From Oscillospiraceae bacterium (GTDB lineage Bacteria; Bacillota; Clostridia; Oscillospirales; Acutalibacteraceae): a stretch of 58,569 nt of DNA. The notes under the pieces are model-generated. The model saw nothing but the letters and a program-made list of their open reading frames with translations, was not told where the DNA came from and made no database searches. The position numbers were made by a program, and so were the translations under genes. Shown here piece by piece: positions 39,627-48,082 of the stretch. The DNA is taken from assembly GCA_009779495.1 (NCBI GenBank), contig WRED01000005.1, positions 1 through 58,569 of the forward strand, given 5' to 3'. The number at the start of each line of letters is the position of its first letter. The first letter of the stretch is position 1.

Positions 39627-41063
39627 CTATGATTTTAAGGAGTTAAGGTGTATTGTGACAATGTAGCTTCCGTTTTTATCCTGCTGTATGCTTTCGCGGG
39701 GAACATGAAGCTCCCGCGACAATATTTCCAGCACCCTCGGGCCGCAGAACCCGCCTTGGCAACGGCCAAGGCCCGCTTCGCACCTGCGCTTTACGCCGTC
39801 GATTGTCCTCGGCGGAATCGGCGAGCGGATCGCATTGACGATCTCGCCCTCGGTCACCGTTTCGCATCGGCAGATCACGCGCCCGTACAGCGGATTTTCC
39901 TTGACTAGCGCGGCGCGCTGCTCGTGAGTCAGGTCCTTGAAACGGACATGCTCGCGCCTGTCAATGAAGTTTGATCTAGGCGTCAGCTTTGCGCCGTTTT
40001 CACGCATAAGCACCGCGACGTATTCCGCGATACCCGGCGCGGCGGTCAGTCCCGGCGAACGTATTCCGGCCACGTCGATAAACCCGTCATGGGCCCCAAT
40101 GATGAAATCTTCCACCGTACTGTTCGGCCGCACACCCGCGAAACAGCGGATGTTTTGGCGGAAATCCACGGACGGGATGCTCCTCACCGCCGCCTTGCGG
40201 ACGTCACTCAAATCGCTTTCCAGGACTTCCGTTTCATCGCTTTTTACGTCAAGGGCGTTCGGCCCGATGATGAGGTTGCCGTGAACCGTCGGCGAGACCA
40301 AGACACCCTTGCCCGCTTTTGAGGGGCATTGGAAGATCACGTGCTTCACAAGCTCTCCCTCGCTCTTGTCAAGCACAAAGTACGCGCCCTTGTTGGGCGT
40401 TATGTCAAACGCATGGGGCAGCGCCATATCGTGGAGCTTGCCGGCGTTTACACCCGCCGCGTTTATCACGTATTTCGCTTTGAGCGTTTCGCCGCCCGCG
40501 GTTATATGGAATCCGTCCGCGCCGCGTTCAATCGCGGTCACCTCACTGCCAAGCATCAGCTTCGCGCCGTTTTGCACGGCTGTCTCAGCTAAAGCCACAG
40601 CGAATTCCCAAGGGTTCACAATGCCAGCAGACGGCGCGTACAACGCGGCTTTCACCTCGTCCGAGATGTTCGGCTCAAGCGCTTTCGTCTCCTCGAATGT
40701 GAGTATACGCATGTCCGGGACGCCGTTTTTGAGTCCCCGCTCATACAGCTTTTGTACCGTCACGGCCTCTTCATCCGAAAAAGCCAGCAAAAGCGAGCCG
40801 ATATTTTTGTACGGCACCGACAGTCTGGCGCACAACTCCTTCGTCAGCTCGTTGCCCCGGACATTGAGCTTTGCCATGAGCGTACCCGGCGGCGCGTCAT
40901 AGCCCGCGTGGACGATGGCGCTGTTCGCCCTCGTCGCGCCCATCGCGACATCGTTTTCCTTTTCGATGATGACCGTGGTTAAATCGTACTTCGACAGCTC
41001 ACGAGCTATAGCCGCTCCCGATATGCCGCATCCGATAATTGCCGCGTCAAACATTATTTCCAT
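39627..41063 (-). CDS. GlpA-like FAD-dependent glycerol-3-phosphate dehydrogenase/oxidoreductase with BFD-like domain
   Basis: A 478-aa protein. The N-terminal DAO fold has FAD loop AAIIGCGISGAAIAREL. The motif GFIDVAGIRSPGLTAAPGIAEYV precedes a C-terminal [2Fe-2S] BFD-like domain with cysteines in VICRCETVTEGEI and GLGRCQGGFCG. This is the anaerobic GlpA layout. With the next two genes it forms a three-component dehydrogenase operon. No glpK or glpF is adjacent, so a substrate other than glycerol 3-phosphate remains possible. Two ATG codons four codons apart are possible starts; the first has AAAGGA close upstream. Confidence 0.85.
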   Translation of the reverse strand: MEIMFDAAIIGCGISGAAIARELSKYDLTTVIIEKENDVAMGATRANSAIVHAGYDAPPGTLMAKLNVRGNELTKELCARLSVPYKNIGSLLLAFSDEEAVTVQKLYERGLKNGVPDMRILTFEETKALEPNISDEVKAALYAPSAGIVNPWEFAVALAETAVQNGAKLMLGSEVTAIERGADGFHITAGGETLKAKYVINAAGVNAGKLHDMALPHAFDITPNKGAYFVLDKSEGELVKHVIFQCPSKAGKGVLVSPTVHGNLIIGPNALDVKSDETEVLESDLSDVRKAAVRSIPSVDFRQNIRCFAGVRPNSTVEDFIIGAHDGFIDVAGIRSPGLTAAPGIAEYVAVLMRENGAKLTPRSNFIDRREHVRFKDLTHEQRAALVKENPLYGRVICRCETVTEGEIVNAIRSPIPPRTIDGVKRRCEAGLGRCQGGFCGPRVLEILSRELHVPRESIQQDKNGSYIVTIHLNSLKS

Positions 41064-41195
41064 CTATTCCTTTCTACGTCAAAACTATTCAACTGAATAA
41101 ATATTATATCACGGCGCGGTAAAAATATCAATATAAATATGCCGTTGATTCAAAAAACTTCAAAAAAACTTAACAAAATTTTTATGAAAATGTCA

Positions 41196-41224
41196 TTGAC
41201 AGAATTTTATGCTTGAGATAAAAT
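41196..41224 (+). promoter_or_regulatory. promoter of secreted hydrolase 41266
   Basis: Consensus TTGACA (41196-41201), 17-base spacer, TAAAAT (41219-41224), in an AT-rich gap of about 200 bp. Confidence 0.75.
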
Positions 41225-41265
41225 GTACATAGTTATGATTATTTATTGAAAGGTCGTTGAACGCG

Positions 41266-43170
41266 ATGAAAATCAAAAAAGCCCTGTCGCTTTTGCTTGC
41301 CCCCGTTCTTTTTACGGCGTTCGGCCCGGCCGCCCTCGCCTTTGAAGATAAAACGTACAAGCGGCAGGAGGAGCACACGCCCGTTATCCTCGTCCCCGGG
41401 TTTACGTCCCCCCCTCTTTATATGAACTACGGCAAGGAGGACGAAAAGAAAGTCTGGATGCTGAATTTGGACGAGGTGAAAGCCGCGATTCTGAACAATA
41501 TTGCCGACTTCGGTATCGCGCTGGGCGCACTGACGGTTGGAAAAATCGACAGGCTGGCCGAGGTGCTGGGGCAGGAAGCTCTCAAGATCCTCAAGCCGAT
41601 CACCATAAAGCCCGACGGCTCAAGCGTTTGTGAGCTGACGCCCGGCTTCAATACCCCGGAAAAGAGCAACAACAGGTGGCTGCTTGACAACATGGACGGC
41701 AAATTCATCGCGGAGCCGGACATCGCGGGCGGCATCGCGGAGATCATCGGGGCGGAAAATGTTTTCAACTTTTACTGTGATTTCAGGCAAGGCTCTGTAA
41801 AATGCGCCAAAGATTTGCGCGCTTTTGTCGAACAGGTCAAGGCGTATACAAATTCCGATAAGGTGAGCATACTCGCCATCAGCCACGGCGGACAGACCGC
41901 CGGAACCTATTTGAGCATGTTCGGCACAATGGGCGACCTCGACAACGTGGTCATGAACGCCCCGGCCCTGGGCGGCGCGGCCTTTGCCTACGACGCGATG
42001 AGCGGCGCGTTAAAGGTTGACGAGAAGCTGCTTATCTACTATATTGAATGCGGTTTAGTGTCAGAAACGAACTATGAGTGGCTGATGAATGCCAGCAAGC
42101 TTGGTTTTTTAGACCGTTTGCTCAACAAGGTCGCGCAGGAATATCTCACGGAGGTCGCGCTTTATTGGGGAAGCATATGGGACTTCATTCCCACAGAGCA
42201 TTATGAGGAGATGAAAGCGCGCTTCCTTGATCCGGTCGAGCACGCCTGGCTCATTGAGAGCAGCGACTACATGCACTATACCGTCATGGCAAATTACGGC
42301 AAGTCTTTTGACGCCGCGCGAAAGGCCGGCGTGAATGTGTCCATCATGGCGAACACGGGCGCGAAAGCCGTCACGGGCAGCGTGGTGAACTCCGACGCGA
42401 TTATACCGACGGCTTCCTCCAGCGGGGCCTTTTGCGCGCCATACGGAAAACGCTTTGCCGACGGCTATACAGGCACCGGCGGCTCCTGCAAAAATCCGGC
42501 TCACCACCACATATCGCCATCCATGGAGGTTGACGCGACCCACTGCTACCTGCCCGAAAACACCTGGTTTGTCGAGGGGCAGTTCCACGGCATGAGCTAC
42601 TGGGACCCCTATTCGCGCGTACTCACCAGAAAACTGCTGCTGACGGACGAAATAACCGATATCTACTCTGACCCCGCGTATCCGCAGTTCGGCCTGACGC
42701 ATAACGCCCAGGACGCGCTTTATATCGAGTTTGACAAAAGCCCCCAGGGCTTCGTTACAAATGACGACAAGTTTCTGCGGATATATAATCTGTCGGAGAA
42801 GTATTCGGTCAAGATCATGTCCATTAACTGCGACGGCATGGACATCGCGTTCAGCCCGCTTTCGCTTCGGAGGATCGCGCCGGGTTCGTCGGCAGAGATC
42901 AAATTCAGCGGCCATATTCCTGACGCGCATATCAAACGCGCCTCCGTCACGGTTAACTTTTTGCAGATAGGCGCGCTGTCCATGTTCGACAGCCGGACGT
43001 TCCATTATACGGTGCTTGATGGCAAGCGCATCAGCTTCAACGGCGAAGCACCTTTGGCGGACGTAGGCTTCAGGGAGGATTACGGCAACGCCGCGCTGAA
43101 TTTTTTCAGCAGGCTTTTCTCATTCTTCGGACTGCGGGACAGCTTTCGGACGCTGGTCGCGAGGAATTAG
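41266..43170 (+). CDS. secreted alpha/beta hydrolase, LCAT/lipase-like, paralogue A
   Basis: A 634-aa exported protein. The signal peptide (SLLLAPVLFTAFGPAALA) is followed by an alpha/beta-hydrolase start, TPVILVPGF. The nucleophile Ser is in AISHGGQTAG (~residue 210). A shared C-terminal block follows: SSGAFCAPYGKRFAD, HHHISPSMEVDATHC, PENTWFVEGQFH. It then carries a ~170-residue beta domain absent from paralogue B, and ends with an amphipathic FFSRLFSFFG helix. It probably acts on a lipid or ester at the surface. The next gene, convergent, is its paralogue. The ATG has GAAAGG 12-13 nt upstream; a TTG nearer to it (41257) is an alternative. The stop codon lies in a heptamer array. Confidence 0.75.
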   Translation: MKIKKALSLLLAPVLFTAFGPAALAFEDKTYKRQEEHTPVILVPGFTSPPLYMNYGKEDEKKVWMLNLDEVKAAILNNIADFGIALGALTVGKIDRLAEVLGQEALKILKPITIKPDGSSVCELTPGFNTPEKSNNRWLLDNMDGKFIAEPDIAGGIAEIIGAENVFNFYCDFRQGSVKCAKDLRAFVEQVKAYTNSDKVSILAISHGGQTAGTYLSMFGTMGDLDNVVMNAPALGGAAFAYDAMSGALKVDEKLLIYYIECGLVSETNYEWLMNASKLGFLDRLLNKVAQEYLTEVALYWGSIWDFIPTEHYEEMKARFLDPVEHAWLIESSDYMHYTVMANYGKSFDAARKAGVNVSIMANTGAKAVTGSVVNSDAIIPTASSSGAFCAPYGKRFADGYTGTGGSCKNPAHHHISPSMEVDATHCYLPENTWFVEGQFHGMSYWDPYSRVLTRKLLLTDEITDIYSDPAYPQFGLTHNAQDALYIEFDKSPQGFVTNDDKFLRIYNLSEKYSVKIMSINCDGMDIAFSPLSLRRIAPGSSAEIKFSGHIPDAHIKRASVTVNFLQIGALSMFDSRTFHYTVLDGKRISFNGEAPLADVGFREDYGNAALNFFSRLFSFFGLRDSFRTLVARN

Positions 43171-43190
43171 AAATTTGGAATTTCGAATTA
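43163..43190 (+). repeat. heptanucleotide array (4 units) over hydrolase A stop codon
   Basis: GGAATTA, GAAATTT, GGAATTT, CGAATTA. The Asn codon and TAG stop of the hydrolase lie in and across the first unit. Confidence 0.8.
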
Positions 43191-43198
43191 TACAGCAA

Positions 43199-43230
43199 GG
43201 GGAACGCACATCGGCGTTCCCCATTTTTTT
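43199..43230 (+). terminator. terminator after hydrolase A
   Basis: GGGGAACGC (43199-43207) / GCGTTCCCC (43214-43222) followed by ATTTTTTT. Confidence 0.88.
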
Positions 43231-43232
43231 AT

Positions 43233-43275
43233 AACCCCTCCGCCCCTGCGGGGCACCTCCCCTTGCAGGGGCAGC
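43233..43275. repeat. palindromic repeat type A, half copy
   Basis: AACCCCTCCGCCCCTGCGGG then CACCTCCCCTTGCAGGGG: the left half only, with the small inner hairpin changed from GGCACTGCGTGCC to GCCCCTGCGGGGC. Confidence 0.75.
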
Positions 43276-43297
43276 TGTGATCTGCCTAGAGTCTCGC

Positions 43298-44800
43298 CTA
43301 ACAGCCTCCCGTAGCCGGATTTATAACCTCCAAAAACACCCCGCCGTCAGCATAGGCCATCGGCGTCAGCTTGCCCGAGCCATAATCAAATTGCATGAAC
43401 TGCGGGTATTTTTCGTTTGAGAATATGTTCCGTTGTTCCCCCTTACCCGCCTGAATCAGCCACATCAGGAACTCCGCCGCCTCCGAGCCGTAAGGGTAAT
43501 CAAGGTGCTTCATGCCGTTTACGAACCACGTATACTCCGGGAACATGCACGTTGACGCGTCGATCATGCGGTCGGGCGATATGTGGTTATGTCCGCACTT
43601 CACGGCCTGTATGTAGTCGTCCGCGAAAGGCTGTCCCAGCGGCGCGCAAACCGCTCCGCCGCTCGAGTTGACCGTGTCAATCAAAATATCGTTGTTGTTA
43701 TAGCGCGACGGCGTTATGGGGATGCCGTAGTAGCCGCGGTTTGACGTAAGCATGATGTTTGTGCCGTTTTTCTTCGCCTTTTTCAGCAGGTTTTCCGCGT
43801 TCTGCTGCACCTCGTAATGATAGAAATCGAGCTTTTTGATAAGCTCTGCGTTGATTTCACTGTCGAGCGCGGCCGCCTTGGCCCGCTCGTACTGCTCGTG
43901 CCCGACCAAAGACCACATACCCGGCATGTGCGCGAATATCGGGTAAAGAACCTCCGCGCCGAGCCGGCCGCGCGTGCCCTCGTAGAGGGTTTCGACGAGG
44001 GGAATCACTGCGTCGAACAGCCCCGTCGCGCGCAGGAACCACGCCAGCAGGTCATTTTGAACGAACTGATGCGTGTACCGCACCGCGATTTCACCCTCGA
44101 ACTCAAGATCCAGCGCGAGCAGGTCGCCGACCAGGGCCACGCCCTGAAACGCGGCGTTGTCAAGCAGGAAATTCTGAATGCCGCTGGAACCAAACAGCTT
44201 CAGGTACGACATAATGACCGTACCGCCCATGGAGCATCCCGCGAGCGTCAGCCGGCTATGGTTCGTTTCGCTCTTCACGTTGTCGGCAAAGTCCTTGAGC
44301 TTGCGGGCGTTATCAATGGGATCGAGCCGCCAGTCGTAGTTGAAAAAGTAGACGTGATCGCCGCCGATGGTCTCCATGGCCGTCTTGACGAAAGCCTGCT
44401 CGTCCACGTCGTCGCCGTTGTAAAAATCGGGATAATTGTCAATGGACAGCGGGAACGGCTGCATGGACACGCTGTGAATCGAGTCGCCGTTTTTGTCGCA
44501 CAGGATCGGTTCAAAGACATCGATGAGCGCGGGCGCTGCGGAATCGATGAACTCATCCCAGTCCTTTGTCAGCCCGGCCTTAATAAGCGGCGGCAAAACC
44601 CCCGCCACGCCGCGCAGGATACGGTCAACCGGCGGCGCGAATACCTGTTCGCCGTCAAGGGACAACGGAACCGTCGCGAAGCCGCTGACCACGATAAGCG
44701 GCGCGATGCCGCAGTCGCATTCAGGCCGCGCGAAAACGAATAAAGCGCTTGAGCCTAACAGGATTGCCGCCGCAACGATGATGGACAATGTTTTTTTCAT
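43298..44800 (-). CDS. secreted alpha/beta hydrolase, LCAT-like, paralogue B
   Basis: A 500-aa exported protein. A signal peptide (SIIVAAAILLGSSALFVFA) precedes the LCAT-family hallmarks IAPLIVVSGF, FFNYDWRLDPIDNARKL and nucleophile Ser in LAGCSMGGTVIMSYL. A lid-like helical insert follows (~240-330), then SSGGAVCAPLGQPFAD, HNHISPDRMIDASTC and PEYTWFVNGMKH, which match the C-terminal block of paralogue A. The conserved Ser, Asp (ILIDT) and His (GHNH) may form the catalytic triad. It probably transfers or hydrolyses acyl groups at the surface. ATG 44800 is chosen because GAGGGGGG is upstream; the in-frame ATG six codons earlier lies before that site. Confidence 0.8.
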   Translation of the reverse strand: MKKTLSIIVAAAILLGSSALFVFARPECDCGIAPLIVVSGFATVPLSLDGEQVFAPPVDRILRGVAGVLPPLIKAGLTKDWDEFIDSAAPALIDVFEPILCDKNGDSIHSVSMQPFPLSIDNYPDFYNGDDVDEQAFVKTAMETIGGDHVYFFNYDWRLDPIDNARKLKDFADNVKSETNHSRLTLAGCSMGGTVIMSYLKLFGSSGIQNFLLDNAAFQGVALVGDLLALDLEFEGEIAVRYTHQFVQNDLLAWFLRATGLFDAVIPLVETLYEGTRGRLGAEVLYPIFAHMPGMWSLVGHEQYERAKAAALDSEINAELIKKLDFYHYEVQQNAENLLKKAKKNGTNIMLTSNRGYYGIPITPSRYNNNDILIDTVNSSGGAVCAPLGQPFADDYIQAVKCGHNHISPDRMIDASTCMFPEYTWFVNGMKHLDYPYGSEAAEFLMWLIQAGKGEQRNIFSNEKYPQFMQFDYGSGKLTPMAYADGGVFLEVINPATGGC

Positions 44801-44830
44801 TTTGAAAGCCCCCCTCAAAATACGATAATC

Positions 44831-47254
44831 TTAATTCTTTGTAAGCTTCGCGAATTTCGCCATAACCTTCTTCGTCCCGGCTTTCTCAAACGCGATCTCA
44901 AGCATACAGTCGTTGCCCATGTCCTTCGCCGACAGCACAACACCGACGCCGAAAACCTTGTGCGTAACCGTATCGCCGGCATTGTACCGCGCCGTGTCCG
45001 CGCTGCCTGTCTGTGACGTCGCCGCGTTCCGCTTTGACGTTGGCGACGCGCCGATGTAGCCGTTCTTGCCCTTAACGTCCGAAAATCCCTTGCCGATAAA
45101 GTACAGCGGTTCGTCGCCGTCAGACTTGTATGACGCGCCGCCGGACCGGTAACCGCCGTAGCGCGAGCCTGTCTGCTCCGTAAGCTCCGGCGGTATCTCC
45201 GCCAGAAAACGCGACGGCGGGTTGCGTGTCGTCGATCCGAAGAGCATCCGCGTCCGCGCGTTTGTGAGATACAGCCTGCGCTTGGCGCGGGTGACGCCGA
45301 CGTAGGCAAGGCGCCGCTCCTCCTCCATATCCTCGGGGGAGAACATCGACTGATTGCCCGGGAAAATTCCGTCCTCCATGCCCGCGATAAAGACGCTTCC
45401 GAATTCCAGCCCCTTCGCCGCGTGAATCGTCATCAAGGTGACGTTGTCCGCGTCGGCGTTATAGCTGTCGATATCCGTCAGCAGCGCGACCTCCTCCAAA
45501 AAGCCGTTTAAGGTCGGATCATCGTTTTCATCCGAATAGCGCATGAGGTTCGCCGACAGCTCGCCCAGGTTCGCGGCGCGGTCCTGATAGCTGTCAACGT
45601 CGGCCTCAAGGCTCGTTAAATAGCCGCTGTCTTTCAGGATCAGCTCAAGCAGCTGATACAGCGAAAGGGTTTGCGACGCGAGTATGAATTTGTCAAGCAT
45701 CGCGGTGAAAGCGTTCAGCTTCCCCGCCGAGCGCGCCAGGTCCGCGTATTCCAGCGGCGACTTTATCACCTCGTAAATCGACAGGCCAAGCCCCGCCGCG
45801 ATGCCCGCCGCCCTGTTCAGCGTCGCTTCCCCGATGCCCCTTTTCGGCTCGTTGATGATGCGGCGCAGGCGCACGTTATCGGCGGGATTGTTCACCACGG
45901 TGAGGTAAGCGAGCGCGTCGCGTATCTCCTTGCGCTCATAGAAGCGGTGCCCGCCGATGATTTTATACGGCACGCTCATGCGAACCAGCGCCGATTCGAC
46001 GGAGTTCGACTGGGCGTTCATGCGGTACAGCACCGCGCAATCCGCGAACCTCTCCCCCGCCGATTTCACGTCCATGATTTTTTCGGCGATGTAATATCCC
46101 TCGGCCGATTCGTCGTCCGCCGTATGTACGGTGAGCTTCGCGCCGTGCCCGTTGGCCGTCCAAAGCGTCTTGCCCTTGCGTCGCTCATTGCGGGAAATGA
46201 CGGCGTTGGCCGCGTCCAGAATATTCTGAGTCGAGCGGTAGTTTTGCTCAAGGCGGATCATCCGGGCATTTTCGTACTTGTTTTCAAAGCTTAAAATATT
46301 TTCGATCGTCGCGCCGCGAAAACGGTAGATGCTCTGATCGTCGTCGCCCACGACGCAGATATTTTTGTGCGCGGCGGCCAGGATCGACGTGAGCCTGTAC
46401 TGGGCGTGGTTCGTGTCCTGATACTCGTCCACCATGATATATTTGAACCTGCGCTGGTAATATTCGCGCGTCTCGCGGTCGATTTCGAGCAGATGCACCG
46501 TGTTGGCAATGATGTCGTCGAAATCCATCGCGTCGGCGGTTTTTAAGAGGCGCTGATAGCACTCATACGCCTGGGCGATTTTCTCGGCTTTATAGTCGCC
46601 CCTCGCATCCTTTAAGTAATCCTCCGGCGACAGCAGCTTGTCCTTCGCTCGGCTGATCTCGCGCAGGATCAGCTTGTGGGACAGGTGTTTGTCGTCTATT
46701 TCCAGTATGCGCTGGCATTCGCGCATGACGCGGCGGGAGTCGTCCGCATCGTAGATCGTGAAGCGGGACGAGTAGCCCAGCAACTCGCCGCGACGGCGCA
46801 GGATCCTGGCGCACGCGCTGTGGAACGTACATGCCCAGATGTCCTTGATGTCGGCGCGGTCGCCGTCGAGCTTCGCGACGATGCGCTCTTTCAGCTCGTT
46901 CGCCGCCTTGTTTGTGAAAGTGATGGCCAGAATCTCCCAAGGTCTCGGCGCGTCAACGGCCAGCAGGGAACACAGCTCGCCGGGCAGCTCGGACTTGCCG
47001 TCAAGATAATCGCGCATGACGGCGGCGTCACGTTCGTCGGGGTGAAAGCGGACCTCGCCTGAGCCGTAGGCGCGGCCAAAGCGGATGAGGTTCGCGATAC
47101 GGTTCACGAGCACGGTGGTTTTACCGCTGCCCGCGCCGGCGAGTACCAAAAGCGGGCCCTCTGTCGAGAGCGCCGCTTGGAGTTGCATGTCGTTGAGCTG
47201 GGAAAAAGTTTTTTCGATTACGCGGTCGCGGAGGGTGCAAAATTCGTTCAGCAT
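44831..47254 (-). CDS. pcrA: ATP-dependent DNA helicase PcrA/UvrD
   Basis: An 807-aa superfamily 1A 3'-5' helicase for repair and plasmid/phage replication. Motif I is LAGAGSGKTTVL (~38-49), motif II MVDEYQDTNHAQYRL, motif III GDDDQSIYRFRGA, motif IV RLEQNYRST, and motif VI YVGVTRAKRRLYL. The C-terminal ~90 residues contain a PcrA-type Tudor-like tail (GDTVTHKVFGVGVV). Length is slightly above the usual ~740. The start has AGGA 8 nt upstream. It is placed next to pfkA/dnaE on the same strand, after a small GNAT gene. Confidence 0.95.
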   Translation of the reverse strand: MLNEFCTLRDRVIEKTFSQLNDMQLQAALSTEGPLLVLAGAGSGKTTVLVNRIANLIRFGRAYGSGEVRFHPDERDAAVMRDYLDGKSELPGELCSLLAVDAPRPWEILAITFTNKAANELKERIVAKLDGDRADIKDIWACTFHSACARILRRRGELLGYSSRFTIYDADDSRRVMRECQRILEIDDKHLSHKLILREISRAKDKLLSPEDYLKDARGDYKAEKIAQAYECYQRLLKTADAMDFDDIIANTVHLLEIDRETREYYQRRFKYIMVDEYQDTNHAQYRLTSILAAAHKNICVVGDDDQSIYRFRGATIENILSFENKYENARMIRLEQNYRSTQNILDAANAVISRNERRKGKTLWTANGHGAKLTVHTADDESAEGYYIAEKIMDVKSAGERFADCAVLYRMNAQSNSVESALVRMSVPYKIIGGHRFYERKEIRDALAYLTVVNNPADNVRLRRIINEPKRGIGEATLNRAAGIAAGLGLSIYEVIKSPLEYADLARSAGKLNAFTAMLDKFILASQTLSLYQLLELILKDSGYLTSLEADVDSYQDRAANLGELSANLMRYSDENDDPTLNGFLEEVALLTDIDSYNADADNVTLMTIHAAKGLEFGSVFIAGMEDGIFPGNQSMFSPEDMEEERRLAYVGVTRAKRRLYLTNARTRMLFGSTTRNPPSRFLAEIPPELTEQTGSRYGGYRSGGASYKSDGDEPLYFIGKGFSDVKGKNGYIGASPTSKRNAATSQTGSADTARYNAGDTVTHKVFGVGVVLSAKDMGNDCMLEIAFEKAGTKKVMAKFAKLTKN

Positions 47255-47274
47255 AGTTTTTTCCTAAGTTGTAT

Positions 47275-47694
47275 TTAAATTGCCCTTGACTGATACATGA
47301 CATGAGGCGCGTATTCAAACCCCGCTGCCTTCCAAAATGCCTGCGCTCCAAAATTAAAATCATTTGTAAATAAAAAGCATGTGTCAATGCTTTCTTTCCT
47401 TAACTTTTCAAAGGAGTATTCGACCATTCGGGTTGCGATTCCCTGTTTACGGAACTGCGGTTCTACGCCAATATGATAGAAAAAGCCGCGTCTCCCGTCA
47501 TTCCCGCAAAGCAAAGCGCCTACCATTTGACCGTTCAGTTTCGCGGCGCTGCTCAGATTTTCGTTTTTGCGCAGGAACCTCGTTAATCTTTCTACTGTGT
47601 CAAAAGACGACGGATAAACTAACTCGGGTATGCTTTCCCACAGAGCTATCGCTTCTTGCAGATCGCGTTCGAGCATGTCGGTTATTTTTATCAT
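47275..47694 (-). CDS. GNAT family N-acetyltransferase
   Basis: A 139-aa single-domain acetyltransferase. The acetyl-CoA loop is VEPQFRKQGIATRMVEYSF (~79-97), preceded by MVGALLCGNDGRRGFFYHIGV and ended by FGAQAFWKAAGFEYAP. Substrate unknown. ATG 47694 is preferred to an in-frame ATG five codons upstream (AGG lies between the two). It ends 20 bp before pcrA and may share its transcript. Downstream of its start, the 370-bp gap to pfkA is filled with repeats. Confidence 0.82.
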   Translation of the reverse strand: MIKITDMLERDLQEAIALWESIPELVYPSSFDTVERLTRFLRKNENLSSAAKLNGQMVGALLCGNDGRRGFFYHIGVEPQFRKQGIATRMVEYSFEKLRKESIDTCFLFTNDFNFGAQAFWKAAGFEYAPHVMYQSRAI

Positions 47695-47724
47695 GGCGTT
47701 AACCTGCACTCATTATATTTTTTG

Positions 47725-47880
47725 TATATCGGCGCGGCGGGAGCAACCCCCCCCCACCATACGATTTATGCGGTTCGTTTTTTTGCGTCACGGGACGTCG
47801 AGGACGCCGTCCCCTACGATTTTTACGTGGTTCGGTTTTTATATCGGCGCGGCGGGGGACAAGACCCGCCCTACCGTGTC
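47725..47880. repeat. tandem REP-like palindromes in the GNAT-pfkA gap
   Basis: Two direct copies of a unit beginning TATATCGGCGCGGCGGG (about 47725 and 47841) flank a third palindrome GGGACG...CGTCCC (47792-47813). The second copy contains GGCGGG/CCCGCC; the first carries a run of nine C. With the half type A copy and the heptamer array to 48075, they fill the 373-bp gap; no gene is seen. Confidence 0.65.
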
Positions 47881-47899
47881 TCGGTACGTTCAGAATGGC

Positions 47900-47945
47900 A
47901 ACCCCTCCGCCCCTGCGGGGCACCTCCCCTTGCAGGGGAGGCTTG
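47900..47945. repeat. palindromic repeat type A, half copy
   Basis: AACCCCTCCGCCCCTGCGGG then GCACCTCCCCTTGCAGGGGAGGCTTG, nearly identical to the half copy at 43233. Confidence 0.75.
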
Positions 47946-48012
47946 GGAACGTGAGGCGTAATTGCCAATGCCTACCCTACCCTACGGTTCAGCGCACTGC
48001 GTCGCCTGACCA

Positions 48013-48075
48013 CATCTACCGTCTACAATCTAGCGTCTAGAATCTAGAACTCCTAATCCCTAACGCCTAATCCCT
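48013..48075. repeat. nine-unit heptanucleotide array downstream of pfkA
   Basis: Nine in-phase units: CATCTAC, CGTCTAC, AATCTAG, CGTCTAG, AATCTAG, AACTCCT, AATCCCT, AACGCCT, AATCCCT. The consensus changes from the TCTAG class to the CCCTAA class without loss of register. It ends 7 bp from the pfkA stop codon. Confidence 0.9.
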
Positions 48076-48082
48076 GAAATTT

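Noticed and set aside
47747-47755. Poly-C run of nine as a phase-variable contingency tract
   Set aside because: It is in an intergenic palindromic repeat, not in a promoter spacer or coding sequence, so length change has no obvious effect.
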